Shown: one piece after another, positions 15,317-25,118 of the stretch
Position numbering within the stretch: the first letter of the stretch is position 1
Layout: each line of letters starts with the position of its first letter
Assembly: GCF_012516435.1 (NCBI RefSeq)
Contig: NZ_CP051216.1
Location: 2,560,001-2,624,000 of the forward strand
DNA from: Pseudodesulfovibrio sp. zrk46
Lineage (GTDB): Bacteria; Desulfobacterota; Desulfovibrionia; Desulfovibrionales; Desulfovibrionaceae
Length of the DNA: 64,000 bases
Direction: 5' to 3'
Position numbers and translations under genes: made by a program
Notes under the pieces: model-generated
Seen by the model: only the letters and a program-made list of their open reading frames with translations
Databases searched by the model: none
Told to the model about the DNA's origin: nothing

Positions 15317-17401
15317 ATGCAAATTAGATATAAGCTATTGATACTACTGATGTTCATTTCTTTAGCCCCGTTGCTTGTTGTGCGGACAAGTGTGCAGCGT
15401 GATTTGTCTGAAATGGGGGACACGCTGGCAGAACGAAGTGGCAATGTGTTGGTACATAAAGCGAGCAATGGGTTGAAACGAATTGTGCAGGACCATGCTC
15501 GGGTGTTGCACCGTGAACGCCAGTTACTGGAAGCAACGTCACTTCTGCTCGCGTCAAAAATCGAAGGAGTTTTGTACGGCCATTCCCATATCCCTCCTAC
15601 AGGTTCGTTTATCCCGCCCGATATTCAGATGAATGAAATCATGGGGGAATACACCTATACGCACATGAAGGGGAGGCAACAGCAGCTTGAGGTCGACTTC
15701 AACGAGGTGGCCTTGGAAAGCGGTCCCGATATTCCAATGGTCAGGCAAGGGCTTGTGACACCGTTGGGAAGGGTCAAATTTGAATTTCCACGATTGATCA
15801 TGTGGATAGAAGTCGCCTTGGCGGACGGGACGAAGCTGGTCTATCCCAAGGTCGAGCAGCAACGCATGGGCATGAGGCAAACGTCCCGGTCGAACGAATC
15901 GGAGTTGAAAGAGTCGCTGAGCTGGACATTACCGCAAGTTGATTCACGAACTCGAAGAATGGTGTTCCGTGTTGCTTCGCCTATTCGTAATATAAATGGT
16001 GAGCTGCAAGGTAACTTGACTCTGGTTGTACCAGTGGATTCTGTCCTGCATCAAAACCTGCATGTCAGCATGTTTTCAGACGCTGCGGTTTCATTTCTGG
16101 TCAAACCTATCGAAGGGCAGGGTAATACCCCTGACAGAGTCAGAATAACTGCACAGGAACAAGAGTATCAGGCGGGGCGGGGGCACTGGCAGATTCCCGA
16201 ACAGGATCAGTGGCTCACTTCTGATGATTCTGAACAGTTTGGCATTATGACCACTGCATTGTTGGCAGGAAAGCCTGGCGTCGTAGGGATGCCCTACGAA
16301 GGCGGTGAGGCGCTTTGGGCATACGCCCCTATCGATGAAAATAACTCATCATTGCTGCTGGTTGTGCCGAGAGGTGATATTGTCAGAGAGGCCAAGGCTG
16401 CACAGGATTTTGTCCTTTCGCAAGTGGACGAGCATGAAAGGAAGATGGGAATCGTGGTCCTGTCGGTCGCGTTACTGGTTGTGCTGACCGCCCTGATTCT
16501 TTCCAAGTTCGTGACTCGTAACATTTCCGAGCTGGTCACTACCGTCAAACTGGTTGCCAAAGGGGAATTCAATGTCAGGGCAACAATTCGTTCCACAGAC
16601 GAAATAGGTCAGCTTGGTTTGGCTATTAATAAGATGGTACCGGAGCTGAAAGAGCGTGTGGCGATCAAGAGTCATCTTGAAGTTGCTCAGGAAGTACAAC
16701 AGAATCTGCTACCAGCTGATAATCCCGAATTCCCCGGCTTTGATATCGCGGCCATCAGTGCATATTGCGATGAAACCGGCGGAGACTATTACGGCTTCAT
16801 TCCGAGACATGGCACGGATGGTAGTTCCCTCGTCGTAGCTGTGGGGGATGTCAGCGGTCACGGTTTTCAGGCGGCGTTGATGATGGCCTCCGCCCGGGCC
16901 TATCTGCGGGGACAGACGTATGGTGAACGTTCTCTTGATGAGGTGTTGTCCGCCGTTAACGATCTGATGTTTGAAGATCTTGATGGGACTGGGCGCTTCA
17001 TGACCATGTTTCTTATGGAGCTGAGCAACGATGGCTCAGTCTGTTGGGTACGCGCCGGCCATGACCCCGCACTGCTCTATGATCCGAACACAGATACGTT
17101 TGAAGAGTTATCCGGTGACGGAATGCCGTTGGGCGTCATTCCCGATGTTGATTTCGATTTGAATCAGAGGAAAGATCTTCGATCCGGCCAGATTGTCATT
17201 ATTGGCACTGACGGCATCTGGGAAACCCAGTCCGAGACAAGCGAGTTGTATGGCAAGGACCGTCTCAAGACGCTCATCAGAAATAACGCCGAGGCTGAAT
17301 CCGAACATATAATTGCAACGCTTCGCGCCCACCTCGGAGAGTTTCGTGGAGGTTCCAGCAAGCTGGATGATATGACCATCGCTGTTTTGAAGGTAGTGTA
17401 G
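15317..17401 (+). CDS. Membrane-bound SpoIIE/RsbU-type serine phosphatase with HAMP domain
   Basis: 694 residues. A first transmembrane helix lies at about 5-25, a large periplasmic sensor region at 26-375, and a second helix at about 377-398 (VVLSVALLVVLTALILSKFV). A HAMP linker (399-452) and a cytoplasmic PP2C-like domain (about 460-694) follow. Metal-ligand motifs are seen in 'ETGGDYYGF', 'VAVGDVSGHGFQAALMMA' and 'IVIIGTDGIWETQSE'. Such proteins dephosphorylate anti-sigma-factor antagonists in response to an external signal, but no partner-switch genes are adjacent. It stands divergent to the efflux operon inside the same island, so metal stress might be the signal; this is inference. Confidence 0.92.
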   Translation: MQIRYKLLILLMFISLAPLLVVRTSVQRDLSEMGDTLAERSGNVLVHKASNGLKRIVQDHARVLHRERQLLEATSLLLASKIEGVLYGHSHIPPTGSFIPPDIQMNEIMGEYTYTHMKGRQQQLEVDFNEVALESGPDIPMVRQGLVTPLGRVKFEFPRLIMWIEVALADGTKLVYPKVEQQRMGMRQTSRSNESELKESLSWTLPQVDSRTRRMVFRVASPIRNINGELQGNLTLVVPVDSVLHQNLHVSMFSDAAVSFLVKPIEGQGNTPDRVRITAQEQEYQAGRGHWQIPEQDQWLTSDDSEQFGIMTTALLAGKPGVVGMPYEGGEALWAYAPIDENNSSLLLVVPRGDIVREAKAAQDFVLSQVDEHERKMGIVVLSVALLVVLTALILSKFVTRNISELVTTVKLVAKGEFNVRATIRSTDEIGQLGLAINKMVPELKERVAIKSHLEVAQEVQQNLLPADNPEFPGFDIAAISAYCDETGGDYYGFIPRHGTDGSSLVVAVGDVSGHGFQAALMMASARAYLRGQTYGERSLDEVLSAVNDLMFEDLDGTGRFMTMFLMELSNDGSVCWVRAGHDPALLYDPNTDTFEELSGDGMPLGVIPDVDFDLNQRKDLRSGQIVIIGTDGIWETQSETSELYGKDRLKTLIRNNAEAESEHIIATLRAHLGEFRGGSSKLDDMTIAVLKVV

Positions 17402-17436
17402 CAGTAAGTATCCGTTTTTGTTTTCTTACAAGTATC

Positions 17437-17486
17437 CTTGAACCTCATTCAAAGGCTTGTGGGTTCAATTCCTTCCAACTCCACCA
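17437..17486 (+). repeat. att-like core copy 4 (diverged)
   Basis: About 41 of 50 nt match the tRNA-Ala 3' end (CTTGAAC..CATTCAAAGG..GTGGGTTCAATTCC, ending CCACCA). The following 38 bp match the sequence after copy 3. The NRPS cluster starts about 200 bp downstream. Confidence 0.85.
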
Positions 17487-17498
17487 CTAGAAATTTAA

Positions 17499-17524
17499 GG
17501 ACTTCAGATGAAAAGCTGAGGTCC
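17499..17524 (+). terminator. Terminator after att-like copy 4
   Basis: The stem GGACTTCAG/CTGAGGTCC is followed by TTTTTCTTTT. It can serve the phosphatase gene that ends at 17401. Confidence 0.7.
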
Positions 17525-17682
17525 TTTTTCTTTTGTCTGATTGGGAGTTGATTCTATCTTAAGTATCAAGTTTACTGGAACATACTTTTGATTTGGTTTA
17601 AGTAGGCGTATCAAGCATCGCCCCAAGCTCCCACGTTTCTGTGGGTGGTTATGAAGCTGAACCACAACAATACGTATTCATC

Positions 17683-20600
17683 ATGCAAACATACCCATTA
17701 AGTCATCCACAGCGTCGTATATGGTTTGCCGAGGCCGAGTATCCCAACACGGCTATCAATACGATTGCACTGTATGTTCCGTGTCCCAAAGGAACCAGTT
17801 TTGAAGCCCTTCAGGACGCAATTAACGGATGTGTCCGGGATAATGAAGCATTACGGGCCCGTATTGCCAAAGGGAGTGCCGGCGATGAATCTTTTGGTGC
17901 CTGTCAGTTCTTTTCAGAATACCGTCCCTTTGAGCTAGAACATAAAGAGTTTTCAGACTCGGAAACTGCACACCAATGGATGCTTGAACAGGCATTGGTG
18001 CCAATGGAGCTCTACAGATCTCCTCTGTTCCGGTTTACGGGTGTTTCGATCAATGGTGCCATTGGGTATTTCTACATGCTCCATCATATTGTCAGCGATG
18101 GGCGTACAACAATGGTTTTGATGGAAGAAATTGAAAGACGATTGTCTGACCCTTCCATTGTTAAAACTATTGATAGTTATAAAGATTTCATTGAGTTCGA
18201 AAATACTTATAAAAAGTCTTCCGCCTTCAACTCAGACCGAACATTTTGGATGAATGAACTTTCCTCATTTCCCGAGCCGCTCAAGCTGGCAAACGGAAAT
18301 GGAGAAGAAGATGCTGAGTTGATTCAGGTCGCAAGTGTCGTTTCAGAGGATTTGCACAGTAAAATACATTCCTTCGCAGACCAGTATGGCGTCTCTGTCT
18401 ACAAGCAGATCATGTCCGCCTTCGGAGTTTATATAGCCAAGGCAACACGCTCTGAGTCTTTCGCCGTTGGTATAGCCAACCACAATAGATCGGAGAAACG
18501 ATTTTACGACATGTGCGGAATGTTTGTCAGCACACTCCCTTTTGTTTTCGATTTCGATCCCCAAAAGAGTTTTGCAGAGTATGCTCTTGAGTCCAGTCAG
18601 CGGATTAACAACATCCTGAAAAAGCACTCCAGATACCCGCTTGATCTCTTGGTTTCTGACATGCGTCGCGAGTATGACATTGATGTTGGACACATCATGA
18701 ATGTGAGCATTGTGGGACATCCTAATAAAACAGATGCGCCTGCCTACGAAATAGTCTTGCCTGGTCAAAGCAGGAACAGTTTAAACATCCATATCAACCT
18801 TGCTGGTACCGATGGTGAAGGGAAGCTGGAAATCCTGTTTATGGCAGATGGTGAAGTGTACTCGAAACAAGACATTGATACACTGTACGAAAGCCTTACT
18901 GCCATATTGAATCAAGCATTAAGCGCTCCGGATACCCCGGTTGGACAACTATCCCTTGTCTCTGAAAGGGAAAAGCAACGAGTTCTCAGCTTCAACCCTC
19001 GCTTTGAAGCCTACCGGGACAAACTCTCCATTCCTGCTCTGTTCAAAGAGAGAGTGAGTGCATCACCTGATCATATCGCCCTGATGAGTACTGAAGGCTC
19101 TGTAACATACGCCGAGCTGGATGCCTGGACTGATAACATTGCCCACGGGCTCATGAAGTTGAATAAGGGCGTCTCCCTGTCCGGGCAGTATGTCGGAATT
19201 TCCATGACACGCAGTATCTCCATGATTGCAGCGATCATGGGTATTCTGAAGAGCGGTGCCGCGTATGTGCCACTGGATCCGGAATATCCGGAAGAGCGGC
19301 TTGCGTTCATGGCAGAAGATGCCGGGATTGGAATCGTTTTGGCTAACGATGGGCACGAAAAGCTATTTAGCAGTTTGACTGCCGTGGATATCAATGACTT
19401 TCCAAAAGGTCGCATGGAACGCATTGAGGATATGACTGGTCCTGATGACCAAGCATATGCGATCTATACCTCTGGCACTACGGGCAAGCCAAAAGGTGTG
19501 CCTATTCAGCATCACCAGGTTATCAATCTGGTTGATGGATTGAAGAAAGCATTTTTCATAGACCGCAAGAGCCGTGTACTCCAGTTTGCCTCGCTCAATT
19601 TTGATGCTTCTGTTGCAGAAATCTTCCCGGCCCTGCTTACAGGGGCAACGCTTGTTGTCGCGCTGGAAGAACACAGGAGTGACGCCAACGTACTCGGTCG
19701 AATGCTGGAAGAGATGGACGTTTCAGTCGCGACGATTCCACCGGCAATGCTGGCCATCATGCCATACAAGGAACTGCCGGCTCTCTCCTCTCTTGTTGTA
19801 GCCGGTGAAAGTACTGATCCTGATGCCATTAAACAGTGGTCCAAGGGCAGAAAGCTCATCAACGCATACGGTCCGACAGAGAATACGGTCGCGGCCACGG
19901 CTGGCCTGATTGACGGCAACAGCCTTCCCAATGACATTGGCACTCCGCTCAAGAATGTCAGCTGTTATATTCTCGATCCGTACATGCAACTTCTGCCAGT
20001 AGGGATTCCCGGAGAATTGTTCATCGGTGGATTGCAGGTTTCCAAAGGCTACATCAATAGGGCTGAATTGAATGCGAAAGCATTTTTTGAAAATCCTTTC
20101 GCTACAAAAGAAGCGCGAAATCCGCGTAACTACAAGAGCGGAGATCTGGTCCGTTGGATGGATACGGGGCATATCGAGTTCATTGGAAGAGTGGATTTTC
20201 AGGTCAAAATTCGAGGACATCGTATTGAATGTGGTGAAGTAGGGACGGCCATTTCCCGCATGGACGGCGTAAACAGTTGTCTCGTCATTCCGCTTCCCAG
20301 TGGAGCTACGCATAAGCTGGTAGCATACGTTATCCCTTCGTCTGACAAGAAAGCGCTCATAACGCCGGACTTTCTGAGAACCGAGGCTGCCAATGTGCTG
20401 CCTGACTACATGGTGCCATCAGCCTTTGTCATAATGGATAAATTCCCCATGACTCCCGGCAGTAAAATCGATCGACGCAAGCTGCCTCAACCTGCTCATG
20501 ATGATACTGCGCTCACCGAGTATATGGCGCCACGTAACGAGATAGAAAGGAAACTCGTCAAGATCTGGCAAGATCTCCTTGAGCTGGAGCAGGTCGGTGT

Positions 20601-22044
20601 GTTGGACGACTTTTTTGACGTCGGTGGCGATTCCTTATTGTGCATGTCTCTTATCGCTGAAGCTGAAGACCAAGGCCTGAATATTGATATTGCAATGGTT
20701 CGCAAGCAACGAACCATCGCCAATCTGGCACAGGTCCTCATTGAAACCGGCGATGTGGGGCCACAATTGCCCAGCTTGAAAAAACGGCTACACAACAGAC
20801 CCGAACCCATGCCTCTCAACGCCTTGATGATGCGCAGGCAGGAACAGGCCATGATTGCGGCCGGTGTCCCGAGCCCCGCATCAATCACGACATGGCAGAT
20901 GAATGGTCCGATGGACGAAAACATCATGCTGGATGCACTTGATGCACTTGTCGCCCGCCACGATGCATTACGGATACGCATCAGTGAAGAGGGGAGTGAA
21001 GTCCGTCTCCACCCTGTCACGACAGCCGGTCCTGGTGGGGTTATCAATACCTCAAGAGAGGAACTCCCTGCACTCATCAACCAATGGGTTGAGGGCGACC
21101 GGAACGATAACTATCCGAGTTGCGAATTTCGTTTGTTCCGTTTCAGCCGTACCGAGCACGCTTTGGTTATGGTCGGAACGCATGAACTTCTTGATGCGTG
21201 GGCAATGCGTAAAATGTCATCGGAACTTGTCGAACTCTACAATGCCAGCAAAGAGGGCAGAGAGCCTGATCTTGAGCCTGAACCGTATCAGGTCATGGAC
21301 TTTACAGACTGGTATAACGGGCTTGTCGAAAATGGTCGTCTCGAAGAATCTCGGCTTTATTGGAAAGAACAGCTGGATGGGGTGCAGCCCGTATTCGATA
21401 CTTCTCCCCAACCAGATACGGCTCAGCACAAATACGCATCAGTGAGCAGCATGCAGCCACTTCCCATCAAGCTGAGAAACGACTTCGAAGCCCTTTGCAA
21501 GCAAACAGGCTGTACTTTCTTTGAAGGTTTGCTCACCGCGCACATGGTTCTGTTTGGACGAAAAGGTGATAAAGAAGACGTTTTGACAGCGTATGTTACG
21601 GCCCTCCGTGATCGTACGGAGCTCCAGAACCTGATTGGATGCCTCACTAATCGATTATATATCCGTGCAACCATTGATACGGATCACTTCAAAACGTGTG
21701 TGAACCGTGTTCAGACTGTGCTGCAGGAAGGTACCCGCCATGCTCTGTGGCCGACTTGGCAAGACGTCGACCCCAACGGACAAGGATATCCCGATATCTT
21801 TTTCCACTATGTGCCGTTCTTCGAACAGACAGGCCCTCAGTTCGTTGACTTTGAGAGCAGAATGGACCCTCCGGCGCCAATGAAACATTGGCCGCTCCCC
21901 CTGGCCCTGGTGGTGGTTGACCATGATGAAAGACCTGTTTTGCAATGCATGGCTCAAGCAGGGTTCTGCGATGCCGATTTCGCGAATGAATTACTCACTG
22001 AATACCTAAAAATACTTGAAGATCTGGTCGCAGCATCCAGTTAA
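17683..22044 (+). CDS. Nonribosomal peptide synthetase, C-A-PCP-C
   Basis: 1,453 residues from ATG 17683; a GTG at 17641 in frame is possible but the C domain begins right after this ATG (YPLSHPQRRIW). Condensation domain 1 (1-430) has HHIVSDG at 134-140. The adenylation domain (about 445-960) has YTSGTTGKPKG near 597, FDASVAEIF, INAYGPTENT and GSKIDRRKLP. The carrier domain has Ser 984 in DVGGDSL. A second condensation-like domain (about 1060-1450) has the altered motif THELLDA (second His at 1167 and Asp 1171 kept). No thioesterase or reductase follows. A hand alignment of pocket residues suggests D-A-A-T-V-A-A-V-A-K, close to the Phe code but with Trp239 replaced by Ala. The product is unknown. 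Confidence 0.92.
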   Translation: MQTYPLSHPQRRIWFAEAEYPNTAINTIALYVPCPKGTSFEALQDAINGCVRDNEALRARIAKGSAGDESFGACQFFSEYRPFELEHKEFSDSETAHQWMLEQALVPMELYRSPLFRFTGVSINGAIGYFYMLHHIVSDGRTTMVLMEEIERRLSDPSIVKTIDSYKDFIEFENTYKKSSAFNSDRTFWMNELSSFPEPLKLANGNGEEDAELIQVASVVSEDLHSKIHSFADQYGVSVYKQIMSAFGVYIAKATRSESFAVGIANHNRSEKRFYDMCGMFVSTLPFVFDFDPQKSFAEYALESSQRINNILKKHSRYPLDLLVSDMRREYDIDVGHIMNVSIVGHPNKTDAPAYEIVLPGQSRNSLNIHINLAGTDGEGKLEILFMADGEVYSKQDIDTLYESLTAILNQALSAPDTPVGQLSLVSEREKQRVLSFNPRFEAYRDKLSIPALFKERVSASPDHIALMSTEGSVTYAELDAWTDNIAHGLMKLNKGVSLSGQYVGISMTRSISMIAAIMGILKSGAAYVPLDPEYPEERLAFMAEDAGIGIVLANDGHEKLFSSLTAVDINDFPKGRMERIEDMTGPDDQAYAIYTSGTTGKPKGVPIQHHQVINLVDGLKKAFFIDRKSRVLQFASLNFDASVAEIFPALLTGATLVVALEEHRSDANVLGRMLEEMDVSVATIPPAMLAIMPYKELPALSSLVVAGESTDPDAIKQWSKGRKLINAYGPTENTVAATAGLIDGNSLPNDIGTPLKNVSCYILDPYMQLLPVGIPGELFIGGLQVSKGYINRAELNAKAFFENPFATKEARNPRNYKSGDLVRWMDTGHIEFIGRVDFQVKIRGHRIECGEVGTAISRMDGVNSCLVIPLPSGATHKLVAYVIPSSDKKALITPDFLRTEAANVLPDYMVPSAFVIMDKFPMTPGSKIDRRKLPQPAHDDTALTEYMAPRNEIERKLVKIWQDLLELEQVGVLDDFFDVGGDSLLCMSLIAEAEDQGLNIDIAMVRKQRTIANLAQVLIETGDVGPQLPSLKKRLHNRPEPMPLNALMMRRQEQAMIAAGVPSPASITTWQMNGPMDENIMLDALDALVARHDALRIRISEEGSEVRLHPVTTAGPGGVINTSREELPALINQWVEGDRNDNYPSCEFRLFRFSRTEHALVMVGTHELLDAWAMRKMSSELVELYNASKEGREPDLEPEPYQVMDFTDWYNGLVENGRLEESRLYWKEQLDGVQPVFDTSPQPDTAQHKYASVSSMQPLPIKLRNDFEALCKQTGCTFFEGLLTAHMVLFGRKGDKEDVLTAYVTALRDRTELQNLIGCLTNRLYIRATIDTDHFKTCVNRVQTVLQEGTRHALWPTWQDVDPNGQGYPDIFFHYVPFFEQTGPQFVDFESRMDPPAPMKHWPLPLALVVVDHDERPVLQCMAQAGFCDADFANELLTEYLKILEDLVAASS

Positions 22045-22200
22045 ATAAATGATCACATTCAAGTCTGAGATATCCTGAGCAGCGCACTTGTTGCGTCGCT
22101 TGAATGAGAGAGTACGGAAGAGGCGCGCTCATTCATCTTTGATTTGAAATGGGGTATGCATCAGATCGAGTTGGCACTTTGAACGAGATGAGGAGAGGAT
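22045..22200 (+). other. Gap between NRPS and downstream operon
   Basis: 156 bp. The ribosome site GAGGAGAGG lies 3 bp before ATG 22201. No clear terminator is visible, so transcription from the NRPS gene may continue into the operon. Confidence 0.5.
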
Positions 22201-23667
22201 ATGAGTTTCCCCGAGTTGATGGCTTTACAGTACCGGTGGCAAATACGAAACGAAGGCGATAAGCAGACTTTGGTTTATTACGGGTTGCGAAATCCTCCCT
22301 TGCATACACAGCTTTCGATTGATCTGGAGGATCTGGTCGCCGAACACATTGGTGCATTGGCCGAGGCTCGGAAAAGGGATGAGCTTCCAGAGGAACTGCT
22401 CGCACACCCCCAGTTTATGAAACTGGTGGAAGACGGGATTGTGGTTGACGCGAATGCGGTGCGCCATCCTGCCACGGAAGAGACAAAGCAGGAATGCACC
22501 CGTTGTATCAATAACGATATGTTGTTGCCCGGACTTGAGTTTAATGAAGAAGGGGTGTGCGCATTCTGTCAGTGCTATGAGCGGGCGGAAAAGATCGGCG
22601 CGTCTGCCGGTCCGCAGAATTTCATCACTGAAGAAGAACTGCTGGAAGCTTCACGTAACAACACGCAGTCGCGTTTTGATGTGATGGTGTTGTGCACCGG
22701 TGGCAAAGACTCCACTTATTTACTCTGGCTGTTGGGCAAGAAGCTCGGCCTCAGGGTGCTGGCAGTGTCATGGAACATGCCGTACACCAATGATACCTGC
22801 AAAGATAATCTTCGCCGTTCGGTTGAGTTGCTCCCGTCCGTGGAGCTTGTAGAGCGGACGTTGCCGTGGAATATGATCAGGGAGGCCATGAAAGGGCAGT
22901 TCGCGAAAGTGGGCGTTCCCTGCCTGTGTCCCACTGTTGCCCATGTGCTTTTCTTCCCCATGGCTGTGGAGGAACGGATTCCATTCATCATGCAGGGAGT
23001 GGAAGAGGTTCAACTGGCGGTTACCAGTTACGTCATGGACGAATTGAAATCCGGAAAGAAAGCAAAACCTGCTCCTGCCCCGAGTCACCGTGATATGACA
23101 CTTGGTTTTTTCAGCACGGTGGCACATGCCCCTGAACCGCCAAAGCCGCATGCCATTACATCTGACTTCATGCGATACCAACGCTCTGTTCGAGAACAGC
23201 TGGAGCCGTTGTACGAGCACCTCGACAATACGCTCAAGCGGGCGAAAGAGGAGCCCTCTCTTCCCATTCCTGAATTTCGCAGGTTGAGGACCAACAAGAC
23301 CTATGGAACATGGAGTGAAGTGGCCGACTTGGTGAAAACCGAAATGGAGTGGAAGATGCCTCCGGGACACAAGGGCTTGCTCCACACCAGTTGCGTCATT
23401 GAGCGGGTCAAGGACTATTGCCAGTTCATGCGGTATCAGAACATGCGCAGCACCTTCTTCCCCCAGTCCATCGTTGAAGTCAGTGCCGGAATTTATTTTG
23501 GCCTCATCAGTCGTGAGGAAGGATTCGCCGAACTGGAAGGGCTTGGCTATTTCGGGGAACCGGAACCGCTCCAGCCGCTGCTGGACGACCTTGGCATCAC
23601 GCGTGAAAGCATTGAAACGGAAGGGGATATGGCCTTCTCCTTGTGCGACTGCAAGGAGTGCAGGTAA
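22201..23667 (+). CDS. PP-loop ATP-pyrophosphatase, N-acetyl-sugar amidotransferase-like
   Basis: 488 residues. A zinc-binding block at about 98-125 (CTRCINND...GVCAFCQC) precedes the PP-loop LCTGGKDST at 164-172, where the ATP alpha-phosphate binds; the chain ends with another Cys cluster, CDCKECR. This order resembles WbpG-type amidotransferases, which use ATP to activate a carbonyl for attack by ammonia, and is also seen in tRNA sulfurtransferases. The first 90 residues are extra. In this cluster it could form an amide, amidine or thio group on the peptide product. It is the first gene of an eight-gene operon with overlaps to the next gene (TAATG). Confidence 0.8.
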   Translation: MSFPELMALQYRWQIRNEGDKQTLVYYGLRNPPLHTQLSIDLEDLVAEHIGALAEARKRDELPEELLAHPQFMKLVEDGIVVDANAVRHPATEETKQECTRCINNDMLLPGLEFNEEGVCAFCQCYERAEKIGASAGPQNFITEEELLEASRNNTQSRFDVMVLCTGGKDSTYLLWLLGKKLGLRVLAVSWNMPYTNDTCKDNLRRSVELLPSVELVERTLPWNMIREAMKGQFAKVGVPCLCPTVAHVLFFPMAVEERIPFIMQGVEEVQLAVTSYVMDELKSGKKAKPAPAPSHRDMTLGFFSTVAHAPEPPKPHAITSDFMRYQRSVREQLEPLYEHLDNTLKRAKEEPSLPIPEFRRLRTNKTYGTWSEVADLVKTEMEWKMPPGHKGLLHTSCVIERVKDYCQFMRYQNMRSTFFPQSIVEVSAGIYFGLISREEGFAELEGLGYFGEPEPLQPLLDDLGITRESIETEGDMAFSLCDCKECR

Positions 23668-25118
23668 TGGCTCGAAAGGATCCAACCGCCGCGGCCATGG
23701 CGTCCTCGCAGTTGGCTGCGGTGTGTGGCTTGATGCTCGGCATGCTTGTCTGCGGTCTCGATGCCAGTATCGTCAACATCATTTTGCCGACACTGCAGAC
23801 CGTGTTCAAAGTCAATGTGTCGCAATCCATGATGCTGGCGACCATATATCTGACAATGCTCGCTTCGCTGCAGATGCTCTTTGGCCGCTGTGCCGATATT
23901 TTCAGTGCGTCAAAAGTCTTTTTATTGGGCGTCATCGTCTTCCTTATCGGGTCAGTGGGATGTGCGCTTTCGTTTTCCTTTGCACACATCCTCACTGGAC
24001 GCATGGTGCAGGGTATTGGCGGGGCCATGCTGGCTTCGTCTTTTGGTGCGGTCATTCTCAAGCATGTTGCGCGGGAAAAGACCGGGAGTACCATCGGCAT
24101 CGTGCTTATGATCATGAGTGTCGGCACGATTGTGGGGCCGCCTCTGGGGGGCTATCTTGCTGAACACTTTTCATGGCACTGGGCGTTCCTCATCAATGTT
24201 CCTCTCTGCCTCATAGGCATCGGGGCTTTGCTGGTCCATCTGCGGGCAGTGCCTGCTCGGGAAAGAAAGCCGTTTCGAAGCAGGCTCTCGCTGATTGACA
24301 TCAAAGGTGGTGTTCTAAGCATCCTCATGTTCAGCTCATTTCCCATTGCCTTGGCTACTGTTGCCGATTCGGGATGGCGTTCCCCGCAGGTCTGGGGATT
24401 GCTGCTTCTTTTTTCCATTTCGCTGGTGCTTTTTGTGATGGTGGAAAAAAGGGCCGAACACCCCCTGGTACCGCTCTCGCTTTTTGGTGATCAGGGAGTG
24501 AATATCCTGCTCGCCATCAAGCTGTTCCTCCTCATGGTGGTCAATGGGGTCATGATCGTATTTCCCTTCTTCCTGACGAGGAGCGTGGGCATGACGGCAT
24601 CCCAGGCAGGGGTTACCATGCTGGCTAATGCCATTGCCATGGCCATTGCGACTCCGCTTGGCGGCAAGTTGACCGATCTTTATGGCGGTAAAACCATTCA
24701 GGCCATTGCATCGGGCTGCCTCGCGCTCATTGCAGCAGGGACACTTATGCTTCCAGCATCACCCGGGCAGATGACACTTGCTCTTGTGCTTGCCTTGTTC
24801 GGTATCGCCGTGGCTCCGCTCATGGTTTCGAGCACGACCCTGCTGCTGGAGAGGGCTCCCAAAGGTCAGGAGGGGGTTTTCTCTGCGCTCAATTCCCTTT
24901 CGGTTTCCGTAGGCGGTTCGTTGGGACTCTCCCTCTTTGCCTCCCTGTATATGTTCGGTAGCACGGGCAAGAGCGGGGTGGCTGCAGCTCAGGGCGGGTT
25001 CTCTCTGGCCCTGGTGGGGGTTGTCGTTTGTGCGGTGCTGCTGATGGCTTTTGCTGTTTTTTTCATGAAACGAGAAGGAAGAGCGCCTTCTTCCGTAACT
25101 GAACATGTGAGGTCTTAA
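23667..25118 (+). CDS. MFS exporter, DHA2 (EmrB/QacA) family
   Basis: 483 residues starting at ATG 23667, which overlaps the previous stop as TAATG. About 14 hydrophobic helices are visible. Motif A is present in altered form (LFGRCADIFSASKVFLLGV) after helix 2, and the helix-5 motif C in 'MSVGTIVGPPLGGYLAEHFS', typical of drug:proton antiporters. It probably exports the product of the NRPS cluster and gives self-resistance. The length fits the DHA2 family (about 480-510). Confidence 0.9.
   Translation: MARKDPTAAAMASSQLAAVCGLMLGMLVCGLDASIVNIILPTLQTVFKVNVSQSMMLATIYLTMLASLQMLFGRCADIFSASKVFLLGVIVFLIGSVGCALSFSFAHILTGRMVQGIGGAMLASSFGAVILKHVAREKTGSTIGIVLMIMSVGTIVGPPLGGYLAEHFSWHWAFLINVPLCLIGIGALLVHLRAVPARERKPFRSRLSLIDIKGGVLSILMFSSFPIALATVADSGWRSPQVWGLLLLFSISLVLFVMVEKRAEHPLVPLSLFGDQGVNILLAIKLFLLMVVNGVMIVFPFFLTRSVGMTASQAGVTMLANAIAMAIATPLGGKLTDLYGGKTIQAIASGCLALIAAGTLMLPASPGQMTLALVLALFGIAVAPLMVSSTTLLLERAPKGQEGVFSALNSLSVSVGGSLGLSLFASLYMFGSTGKSGVAAAQGGFSLALVGVVVCAVLLMAFAVFFMKREGRAPSSVTEHVRS

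Larger units (their letters stand above)
6555..17486 (+). mobile_element. Segment C: metal-efflux/phosphatase island between att-like copies 3 and 4
   Basis: A 10.9-kb stretch between tRNA-derived direct repeats 6555-6604 and 17437-17486. The repeat continues past the tRNA end for about 45 bp through a terminator hairpin, so roughly 95 bp are duplicated. Copy 4 has drifted by about 9 of 50 nt, suggesting this insertion is older than cassettes A and B. It carries the five-gene metal efflux operon and the SpoIIE-type phosphatase gene, and no integrase. Confidence 0.5.

Noticed and set aside
4708-17486. Further tRNA-Ala genes at 4708, 6555 and 17437
   Set aside because: Only the 3' half of the tRNA is present at each place; no acceptor 5' strand or D-arm precedes it.
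22768-23685. 305-residue minus-strand frame
   Set aside because: Shadow of the PP-loop enzyme gene.
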